A stretch of DNA of 8,541 nucleotides from Planctomycetia bacterium (GTDB lineage Bacteria; Planctomycetota; Phycisphaerae; Phycisphaerales; SM1A02), in assembly GCA_005799205.1 (NCBI GenBank), contig SYHM01000214.1, positions 1 through 8,541 of the forward strand, in the 5' to 3' direction. Shown piece after piece: positions 1-6,716 of the stretch. The notes under the pieces are model-generated. The model had not been told where the DNA came from, made no database searches, and was given only the letters and a program-made list of their open reading frames with translations. The translations under genes were made by a program, and so were the position numbers. Positions within the stretch are counted from its first letter, which is position 1. Each line of letters begins with the position of its first letter.

Positions 1-97
1 CCCAGTAGAAATTGCCTGCGCGTGTTCGAGTGACCGCGCGACACGCCGCAACGGCTTCGCGTATCTGGGGGTCATTCGTGAGCAAGCTCATTGTCAT
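1..97 (-). CDS. hpnD: squalene/phytoene synthase family protein, N-terminal fragment (probable presqualene diphosphate synthase HpnD)
   Basis: Partial gene running off the left edge; only the first 32 codons are present. The start ATG (97-95) overlaps the hpnC stop as ATGA, so it is probably translated by coupling; a second ATG lies two codons later. The visible peptide has Cys-Arg at residues 19-20, then Val-Thr-Arg and Asn-Phe-Tyr-Trp at 29-32. This matches the opening of squalene/phytoene synthases, where a CR-x-x-[TA]-R block precedes a [SN]-F-[YF] block. In hopanoid clusters HpnC is usually followed by HpnD, which condenses two farnesyl diphosphates to presqualene diphosphate. The assignment to HpnD rather than CrtB-like phytoene synthase rests mainly on the neighbour. 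The catalytic Asp motifs lie outside the window. Confidence 0.72.
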   Translation of the reverse strand, partial: MTMSLLTNDPQIREAVAACRAVTRTRAGNFYW

Positions 98-1065
98 GAC
101 GCGGCTCGATTCGCCTCAATAGAGCGCCTTCCCCACCACCGTGCGCGACCGACGAGCGCGATCCGCGCCCAGGCCGACACTGTCGGTCGGTTGATGCACG
201 TCTCGAAGTTCCACGCCTCGATCTGTCGAAGCGTGCTGGTTCCACCAGCAAGGAACAGCCAGATCAGCGGACGGTGCGCTGGCTTCACCAACCCGATCAA
301 CGCATGACCACGATCAAAGAGCTCCCATGTCTTGACGACCTGACCGCGGACCGCGTCTCGCCACTGGGTGAGAAACTCGCGATCAGGTGCATATCCCATC
401 CGACAGGTCGAAACAAGCCGCTCCTCAAAGCGTTCCGCGGCGCAACTCTCGATCGGGAGGTAGATGCGGTTTCGCTCGATGAGATCGCGACGCACATCCT
501 GCCAGTGATTGGTGAGTTGGAGCGCCGTGCAGATCGCATCGCTCGCGGCAAACGCCTCGTGATCGCGCCGCTCGCCAAGCACCATCAGGATGAGGCGTCC
601 AACTGGATCTGCGCTGAGTTTGCAGTAGGCACACACCTCATCCCATGTTTCGTATCGCGTCTTGTGCTGGTCCTGTTCGAACGCAGTGATGAGATCGTGG
701 AAGGGTTGCGCAGGAAGTTCGTGCCTATCAATGCACTCGCGTAGCGCAACGAATGCAGGGTGACTCGCATCACCACGTACGCAACGCTCGAGGCTCGTTC
801 GCCACCACGCGAGCAACTCAGTCGCCCGGTCGGGCGACCCCATCTCGTCGCCGAGGTCGTCGGCGACTCGGCAAAAGGCATAGATCGCCGCAAAGTCATC
901 GACGCGGTCGGCTGGCACGAGTGCGCTCAAGACAGCAAAGTTCTCACGGTGCCTTCGCGTCAGCGCGTGGCACCACACGCGGGCCTCACGAAGTGAAGCG
1001 ACACGCGCACTCGTGGGACCAAACTCATCCAGCCCGGCCGATCGCTCAGCGCGTGTGATGCTCAT
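94..1065 (-). CDS. hpnC: hydroxysqualene synthase HpnC (squalene/phytoene synthase family)
   Basis: A 323-residue all-helical trans-isoprenyl diphosphate synthase. In the HpnCDE route, HpnC converts presqualene diphosphate to hydroxysqualene, which HpnE reduces to squalene for hopanoid synthesis. Visible signatures: Glu-Asn-Phe at 41-43, typical of HpnC; the first Asp-rich motif DDLGDE at 69-74; QDQHKTRY at 131-138; SADPVGR at 151-157; and the second Mg-binding motif with D190 and D194, followed by RIYLP at 200-204. Both aspartate motifs are intact, so it should be active. HpnC proteins are usually about 270-300 residues; here about 30 extra residues precede the core, and a start nearer the core is possible. 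No clear Shine-Dalgarno precedes the ATG at 1065. It overlaps the next synthase by ATGA and is divergent from ispH. A generic squalene or phytoene synthase is the alternative. Confidence 0.88.
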   Translation of the reverse strand: MSITRAERSAGLDEFGPTSARVASLREARVWCHALTRRHRENFAVLSALVPADRVDDFAAIYAFCRVADDLGDEMGSPDRATELLAWWRTSLERCVRGDASHPAFVALRECIDRHELPAQPFHDLITAFEQDQHKTRYETWDEVCAYCKLSADPVGRLILMVLGERRDHEAFAASDAICTALQLTNHWQDVRRDLIERNRIYLPIESCAAERFEERLVSTCRMGYAPDREFLTQWRDAVRGQVVKTWELFDRGHALIGLVKPAHRPLIWLFLAGGTSTLRQIEAWNFETCINRPTVSAWARIALVGRARWWGRRSIEANRAAS

Positions 1066-1082
1066 GGACCACGCAGACTACA

Positions 1083-1111
1083 CCGACAATCACGGGTGAG
1101 ATGGCTATGAT
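1083..1111 (+). promoter_or_regulatory. probable promoter of ispH (-35 CCGACA, 17 bp, -10 TATGAT)
   Basis: In the 58-bp gap between hpnC and ispH, CCGACA (1083-1088) and TATGAT (1106-1111) are separated by 17 bp. They match the sigma-70 consensus at 4/6 and 5/6 positions. The ATG of ispH follows the -10 by only 12 bp, so transcription would begin about 5 bases before the start codon, leaving no room for a Shine-Dalgarno; none is visible. No convincing promoter was found for hpnC on the other strand. Confidence 0.5.
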
Positions 1112-1123
1112 CGCGAACCACTC

Positions 1124-2194
1124 ATGAAGATCGTGCTTGCGAATCCAAGAGGTTTCTGCGCTGGTGTCTACATGGCGATCGATGTCGTCGATCAGCTGCT
1201 CGAGTTATGCCCCGACGAAGCGATCTATGTGTTTCACGAGATCGTTCACAATCGACACGTTGTCGATCGATTCAAGCAGCGTGGCGTCGTCTTCGTGGAA
1301 TCGATCGACGAAGTTCCCGATGGCGCGATTGTCGTGTTCAGTGCTCACGGGGTCAGTCCGGCGATACGAGAAGAGGCCCGACAGAAACGACTCGCGGCGA
1401 TCGATGCGACATGTCCGCTTGTGACGAAGGTTCACGCAGAAGCGATTCGCTACGCCCGGAAGGGGTTTCAGATCTTGTTGGTTGGACACCGACACCATCA
1501 AGAAGTTGTCGGCACCCTTGGCGAAGCACCGCAGGCGATGCAAGTCGTTGAGAGCCCCGCCGACATCGCAACTCTTGTCATCCACGATCCTGAGAAACTG
1601 GTTTATCTCACGCAGACCACACTGTCGCTCGACGATGCGTCCATTGTGATTCAGGCGCTGAAGACTGCCTTTCCTTCAATCAAAGAACCGCCGGTAAGCG
1701 ACATTTGTTATGCGACGACGAACCGCCAAACTGCGGTGCGAGCGATCGCCCCAGAGTGCGATCTCGTGCTTGTGGTGGGCAGTGCCAACTCATCAAACTC
1801 TGTGCGACTCACAGAGATTTCGATGAATTGCGGAACGCCCGCGCGACTCATTGACGATCGGAGCGAGATCGACCCCGCGTGGTTTGTTGGAGTGAACACA
1901 CTGCTCGTGACGGCTGGAGCGAGCGCTCCAGAGGACCTCGTGCACGATCTCATCGAACACCTCGTCAAGACATTTGGCGCAGAGGTCGAACAGCATGACG
2001 TCCGCCATGAAGAGGTTGAGTTTGGCCTGCCAGGCACGCTGAAGGCGCTGATGCGCGCGCGCAATGTCGACCCATCCGTACGACGCATCGTTCGAGGCGA
2101 CGAGGGTGACCAGCAGCGAGCATGGTTTGCCAAGCGGGAGATTCCATTTCGAGTCGTCGATCTCACGATCGCTGGATCAACCCGCACGACCTAA
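1124..2194 (+). CDS. ispH: 4-hydroxy-3-methylbut-2-enyl diphosphate reductase (IspH/LytB)
   Basis: Last enzyme of the MEP isoprenoid pathway: a cytoplasmic [4Fe-4S] protein that reductively dehydroxylates HMBPP to IPP and DMAPP. The family opening NPRGFCAG is at 7-14. The three cluster cysteines are C12, C97 (ATCP) and C195 (DICYATTNRQ). Substrate-binding residues known from the E. coli enzyme are recognisable: H42 in IVHN, H75 in SAHG, H125 and E127 in GHRHHQE, T165/T166, S223-N225 in SANSSN, and S267 in TAGASAP. All key residues are present, so it should be active. The protein has 356 residues against about 316 in E. coli; the excess is a tail after about residue 310. The ATG at 1124 is chosen because the family motif starts within seven residues. 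No Shine-Dalgarno is seen; see the promoter entry. rlmN follows after 29 bp on the same strand, probably co-transcribed. Divergent hpnC uses farnesyl diphosphate derived from these products. Confidence 0.96.
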   Translation: MKIVLANPRGFCAGVYMAIDVVDQLLELCPDEAIYVFHEIVHNRHVVDRFKQRGVVFVESIDEVPDGAIVVFSAHGVSPAIREEARQKRLAAIDATCPLVTKVHAEAIRYARKGFQILLVGHRHHQEVVGTLGEAPQAMQVVESPADIATLVIHDPEKLVYLTQTTLSLDDASIVIQALKTAFPSIKEPPVSDICYATTNRQTAVRAIAPECDLVLVVGSANSSNSVRLTEISMNCGTPARLIDDRSEIDPAWFVGVNTLLVTAGASAPEDLVHDLIEHLVKTFGAEVEQHDVRHEEVEFGLPGTLKALMRARNVDPSVRRIVRGDEGDQQRAWFAKREIPFRVVDLTIAGSTRTT

Positions 2195-2223
2195 CGCCGA
2201 ACGCACTGACGACGACCTTGGCG

Positions 2224-3315
2224 ATGGAACCATTCTTTGCGATCAATCACGAGCAGCTCGCTGCATGGGTCGCTTCGCGCAGCATGCCGCGACACACAAC
2301 CGACCAGATTTTCGATTGGGTCTATCGGTCGAAGGTCTCCGACCCGATGCTGATGACGAATCTCTCACGGGGTGTTCGCGTGCAGTTGAGCGAACAGTTC
2401 GAGTTCGTGACTGCGCGCACCGTGGCACATCAGCAGGCTTCGGACGGAACCAACAAGATGCTGCTCTCGTGGTCGAGCGCGACCGAACCTGCAGAGAAGT
2501 CGATTCCGCTTGGGATCGCCAACCAGCCGACGATTGCACGAGGAAAGGAGACCGAATGCGTGATGATTCCGACCGAAGATCGCCGGACTGCGTGCATTTC
2601 GAGTCAACTTGGCTGTCCAGTGCGCTGCAGTTTCTGCGCGTCAGGTATCGGAGGGTTCGAGGGCAACCTCACCGCAGCCCAGATCATCGAACAGGTCTTT
2701 CACCTCTCTCGCCTGCCCCGAGTCGAACGCATCTCACATATTGTCTTTATGGGGATGGGCGAGCCTCTCGCCAATTACGATGCGGTGACCACCGCGATTC
2801 GAATGCTCAATGCGCCGTGGGGATTCGGTATCAGTGCCCGCCGAATCACTCTGTCGACAGTCGGACTCCCGGCAGCGATTCGAAAGTTCTGTGCGTTTGA
2901 GATCCCTGTCACGCTCGCGCTCAGCCTGCACGCACCGAACGACGCGATGCGCCGTGAGATCATTCCGTGGGCTCAGTTCAGCACGATCGACGAATTGCTT
3001 GACGCGTGTGAAGAGTGGTTCAGCAGAACCGGTCGTGAAATCACGCTCGAATACATCGTGCTCGGATCGGTCAACGATCGGCCCGAACATGCGGAAGAAC
3101 TTGCGACGCACGCACTGCGCATTCGCGCCAACGTCAACCTGATTCGCTACAACGAGGTTGCGGGAATGCCCTACAGGCGTCCAGCGACCGATGACGTGCT
3201 GCGATTTCAGGACATTCTTCGGGGTCGAGGAGTCAATGCACACATTCGTGCGAGCCGTGGGCGAGACATCGCGGCGGCATGCGGCCAATTGCGCCACGAG
3301 CAGACCGTTCAATAG
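2224..3315 (+). CDS. rlmN: dual-specificity 23S rRNA A2503 / tRNA A37 C2-methyltransferase RlmN (radical SAM)
   Basis: A 363-residue cytoplasmic radical SAM enzyme that adds a methyl group to C2 of adenine in 23S rRNA (A2503) and in some tRNAs (A37), through a methylated cysteine. The radical SAM motif CPVRCSFC gives cluster ligands C131, C135 and C138. C124 corresponds to E. coli C118 and C353 (in AACGQL) to the methyl-carrying C355. The SAM-binding GMGEP lies at 177-181, SLHAP at 234-238 and NLIRYN at 305-310. The start at 2224 fits the usual RlmN N-terminus; the frame stays open upstream to 2122, but that extension would run inside ispH and is not family-like. TTG at 2218 is another possible start. 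No strong Shine-Dalgarno is visible. A loop between about 84 and 112 looks longer than in E. coli RlmN. The stop overlaps the end of the convergent large gene by 7 bp. Confidence 0.95.
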   Translation: MEPFFAINHEQLAAWVASRSMPRHTTDQIFDWVYRSKVSDPMLMTNLSRGVRVQLSEQFEFVTARTVAHQQASDGTNKMLLSWSSATEPAEKSIPLGIANQPTIARGKETECVMIPTEDRRTACISSQLGCPVRCSFCASGIGGFEGNLTAAQIIEQVFHLSRLPRVERISHIVFMGMGEPLANYDAVTTAIRMLNAPWGFGISARRITLSTVGLPAAIRKFCAFEIPVTLALSLHAPNDAMRREIIPWAQFSTIDELLDACEEWFSRTGREITLEYIVLGSVNDRPEHAEELATHALRIRANVNLIRYNEVAGMPYRRPATDDVLRFQDILRGRGVNAHIRASRGRDIAAACGQLRHEQTVQ

Positions 3316-6300
3316 GTGCTGCCGAGCCCGTCGATCGTCATCGCAACACGCTCAATGTCCTGCGCGCTCATCGCACGGATGCTGCCATCAACCGCCGCAT
3401 CATGCATGCGCGTCGCGAACTCGATCCAGTGATCGCGCCGTCGACGATCGGACGCCGCGCGCTCGAGCAATGCAATCATGCACTCCCGCGACCCCCTCGC
3501 CTGAGCCGATCCGCGCGCACCACGCGGGATCAACGGTAAAGTCGCTCGCAAGATCCGATCAGGCCAGTCACTTGATCGAAACTCGACCACCCATCTGTGT
3601 GACGCGAGTCGGACCTCGAGCCGATGGAGGTATCGCCTGCGAATCTCATCGCCACGCGCAAGACGGACTCCGAGCGTTTCGCGAATCCGGTGATCCTGAT
3701 CGAGGCTCGTTGTGAGCGCACCGACATACCAGAGGTCTCGGATGAGGAAGCACTCTGCAAGGGGCAGGATCGCGAGTCGTGCAAGCTCGCTCCCTTCATC
3801 GCACGCCTCGTCGCCCCGCAGAGCAGTGATGCACGAGGCGTACTTCATGGCGTACTCGAATCCCCCCCACATTTCGCACCGCCTCATTGCCATCGCCAGG
3901 TCTCGCATCGCCTCGCGCCCATGCTTGGTACTCGCGATCGGACCGAGTTGTCCAAGCGTGGAGGCGACCGCTTTGCGCAATCGTCGCCCACGACTCCGAT
4001 CGCGCCTCCCTCCAAGTTGCCGATCGGCACTCACACGCCTCGCGATGCGAAGTGTGTCGTCTGAACCTCCCATGTGAGGGGTCGCCCCATCGACCGAGCC
4101 TTCCGCCTCGGCGGCGCGCGCTGCCATGAGCCGACCGAGCTGGATCGCCTCAAAGCTGCGGGCATAGCCACGGATCTCCATTCGGCGCGCGGCATCCTCG
4201 AGCGCGTCGATCGAAAGCGGAATGAACCCCTTCTGAAAGGCAATGCCGAGTGCAATGAGATCGCTCTGTCGGTCACTCAGAAAAATCGAGCGCGCTTGAG
4301 AGACAATATCGACGAGCACGCATCGACTCGCGAGCGCTGTGACCTGCGCGATGGCAGGCAGGCGCATCGCACTTTGGCGCGACTCGTCATCGAGTTGGTC
4401 TTCCAGTAGTGTCGTGTTGGCAACGATCGCCGTGCGCGCTGGATCTGCCACGCGAAGCTGCGCATCCGACGCGATCGCGCGAATGGTCTCGACCGGATCG
4501 ACTCCGATCACGAGATCGGCCTCTCCATACGGAATCTGAATCGTGCAACTTGGCTGTTGCGCCGCGGTGGACTCTTCCAGCCGCGAAAAGAGAAGTTGCG
4601 ACCACGCGCGTCGACCGGGGCCGAGCGGAACCCCCAGATGAGTCCACTCAACCTGAAAGCCCATCGAACGGCCTGCTTCGGCGAGCAATTGTCCGGCGAC
4701 CCCTGGCGCATCGCCACGAAATCCAGCAATGTGAACTCTCCAGAGCCCTTGGTCGGCGTGAACCGGCCGCGGCGGAGTCACACGGACAGAGGTGCGCAGC
4801 GCGTCGATCCCTGCTGGCGGCCGCGTGCGAATAATCTCAACCTGCTCGAGGAGCGACTCGAGCCGAAAGAACACGCCTCGTCCTCCTGGAACGACCGATC
4901 GCTCGACGAGCGGTTCGTTTCGCAGTGGATCTGAACCGCGGAGAAGCCCGCGCGCAATCTGCGTCGCAAGCCCTGGATCTCGAAGCTCGCACGCGTTGTC
5001 CGCTGGAAGTACAAACCGCTGAAACCGCAAGAACCCGTCAACGTCAATCTCGTGTGCAGTGCGTTCGAGTGCCGCGACATCGAATCGCGGCGGTGGACCA
5101 TCCTGTGCGATGATGATGGTGAGGGACGACGACTCGGCTGCCGCAACCAATGCATCTCGGACTGCCTCACGGTTATTGATGTCGAGCCTTACGAACGAGA
5201 GCCTTGACTCAGCGTCTGCACCACCCGCCGCGCGGGCGAGTCGCTCGATGTCGATGTGCGACTCACTCGACAAACTACAGACAACGATCGCACGCGGTGA
5301 TCGTTCGTACACGGCACCTCGCACGACGGCGGTCCCCTCACGTGCAAATCGCCTCGCATCCCAGTACTCCACGGGGCACACGATGTCTGCGCCACTCTCG
5401 ACGGCGCGTTCACCGACGAGCGCGCGGGTGAGTCCGTCTGGGAACGTCCTGCTTGCGATCACCACTGCCGCAACGGCGAGGTCCGCTTCGATGAGATCCC
5501 AACAGGCACCCAGTCCAATTTCCTGTCCACGGCGAGGCACCTCGATCGTTGCGACCCACGCCGGGACGCGCGCGAGTCGTGACGAGAGTTCGAGCCCTGG
5601 ACGAATCTCATGAAGGAGTCGAATGACCCGCCGCGTCAAGAGGCTTGTGCGAAGTCCATCGTTGATTCCGAGCGGCTCGACATCACCCGCGCCTGGCGGC
5701 ATCGCGTCCCACCAGACTTTGGCGGGCACCGTGTTCTTGAGCCGCAGCGACTCCGCAATCGATACGACGCGTGGGGCGACTGAACCTGGGCGCGACTCAA
5801 TGACGATGACGTGGTGACAACGTTCGAGCAACCTCGACACTGCTGCCTCGTCGAGTGGTTCGATCACGGTGAGTCGCAGCAGCGGTACTCGACCACTCAT
5901 GCTGAGCTCATCGAGCATGTGGCGAACGGCGACCGCGCATGCTCCGATCGCCACAAACCCATACTGCTCGCGCTCGCCGGGACTTGGAAGGTGCTCGAGT
6001 CGATTCAACTCAAGTCGACGAACGATTTGCAGCGAATCCGCTGACTCTCCCGAGCGCGTCATCTGCCGTCGCCTCAACCATGCATCGTGGTCGACTCGCG
6101 CCACTTGCCGGTTCGGAGCCATCGCAAGTGTCGCTGCAGATCGCAGCAACGAGATATGCGCGATGATCGCAGTCGGGCGACGCGTCGCTCGCGTGAGCCG
6201 CAGCGCGGCATCGGCTGCGTCGCGCATCCCCGCGAGATCACATGGTTCGATCGCATGAATCTGACTTCGTCGACAGGCGCGCCGAGGGCAGGTCGTTGGC

Positions 6301-6716
6301 ACGGCGAAGGGATTGTCTTCAATGACGACACAGACCCCTGCCCCATCTCCCATCGGTGAAAGAGCGACCTGCGAGAGGGCGACGATGACTCCATCGAGGT
6401 CTTCATTGGCGATCAGTACGACCGCGCGGCGTCCGCGCGCAGCTTCTTGTGCGGCGAGTTCAACAGCGCGGACGGCGTCAAACACTGCTGCAACCCGCAC
6501 GCCATTTCGTGAGAGAACGAGTTGACTCGCCTCGCTCTCTGCCTGCTCAAACACCCCCTCAAACGGTGGCCGCTTCACACCAACGATGAGGTGCACGTCA
6601 AGTTCAGTTTCAAGAAACCCCTTGATGAGTACTTCGGACGCAGTGCACAGGGCGTGACCATCAACACGCGCGATCGGAATCGTCCACGTGGGTGCCACAG
6701 GAGTGCTACTGCCCAC
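3309..6716 (-). CDS. divergent fused IorA/IorB-like 2-oxoacid:acceptor oxidoreductase family protein with apparently lost TPP and Fe-S motifs
   Basis: A 1135-residue protein laid out like the long fused indolepyruvate:ferredoxin oxidoreductases, which oxidatively decarboxylate aryl pyruvates using TPP and [4Fe-4S] clusters. Domains by hand alignment: Pyr-like 20-200; transketolase-C-like 250-340 (EQYGFVAIGA, VIVIESRPGS); TPP-domain-like 385-540; IorB-like 658-870 (GEADLVIGVD, later IAFQKGFIPLS); an Arg-rich linker 870-923; a DUF6537-like region 924-1050; and an unassigned C-terminus. The expected GDG TPP motif, the N-x-TAM stretch and any CxxCxxCxxxC cluster are absent; the nearest cysteines are scattered (C143, C148, C159). 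The GTG start at 6716 is chosen for a GAGGAG seven bases upstream. The frame continues to 6899, but that extension (also ATG at 6758) lies inside the HAD gene and looks random. It probably forms an operon with the HAD gene. The family relation is fairly sure; activity is doubtful and the substrate unknown. Confidence 0.78.
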   Translation of the reverse strand: MGSSTPVAPTWTIPIARVDGHALCTASEVLIKGFLETELDVHLIVGVKRPPFEGVFEQAESEASQLVLSRNGVRVAAVFDAVRAVELAAQEAARGRRAVVLIANEDLDGVIVALSQVALSPMGDGAGVCVVIEDNPFAVPTTCPRRACRRSQIHAIEPCDLAGMRDAADAALRLTRATRRPTAIIAHISLLRSAATLAMAPNRQVARVDHDAWLRRRQMTRSGESADSLQIVRRLELNRLEHLPSPGEREQYGFVAIGACAVAVRHMLDELSMSGRVPLLRLTVIEPLDEAAVSRLLERCHHVIVIESRPGSVAPRVVSIAESLRLKNTVPAKVWWDAMPPGAGDVEPLGINDGLRTSLLTRRVIRLLHEIRPGLELSSRLARVPAWVATIEVPRRGQEIGLGACWDLIEADLAVAAVVIASRTFPDGLTRALVGERAVESGADIVCPVEYWDARRFAREGTAVVRGAVYERSPRAIVVCSLSSESHIDIERLARAAGGADAESRLSFVRLDINNREAVRDALVAAAESSSLTIIIAQDGPPPRFDVAALERTAHEIDVDGFLRFQRFVLPADNACELRDPGLATQIARGLLRGSDPLRNEPLVERSVVPGGRGVFFRLESLLEQVEIIRTRPPAGIDALRTSVRVTPPRPVHADQGLWRVHIAGFRGDAPGVAGQLLAEAGRSMGFQVEWTHLGVPLGPGRRAWSQLLFSRLEESTAAQQPSCTIQIPYGEADLVIGVDPVETIRAIASDAQLRVADPARTAIVANTTLLEDQLDDESRQSAMRLPAIAQVTALASRCVLVDIVSQARSIFLSDRQSDLIALGIAFQKGFIPLSIDALEDAARRMEIRGYARSFEAIQLGRLMAARAAEAEGSVDGATPHMGGSDDTLRIARRVSADRQLGGRRDRSRGRRLRKAVASTLGQLGPIASTKHGREAMRDLAMAMRRCEMWGGFEYAMKYASCITALRGDEACDEGSELARLAILPLAECFLIRDLWYVGALTTSLDQDHRIRETLGVRLARGDEIRRRYLHRLEVRLASHRWVVEFRSSDWPDRILRATLPLIPRGARGSAQARGSRECMIALLERAASDRRRRDHWIEFATRMHDAAVDGSIRAMSAQDIERVAMTIDGLGSTY

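Noticed and set aside
274..744. Plus-strand frame of 156 codons opposite hpnC
   Set aside because: It is antisense to a confidently identified synthase, with no motif and no upstream signal.
1075..1080. Minus-strand TAGTCT as the -10 of hpnC
   Set aside because: It matches only 3 of 6 positions and there is no -35 at a suitable distance.
2064..2900. Plus-strand frame of 278 codons over the ispH/rlmN junction
   Set aside because: It is a shifted-frame shadow of ispH and rlmN, both with complete catalytic motifs.
5059..5613. Plus-strand frame of 184 codons inside the large minus-strand gene
   Set aside because: It has the Ser/Arg/Thr-rich composition typical of an antisense shadow in GC-rich DNA.
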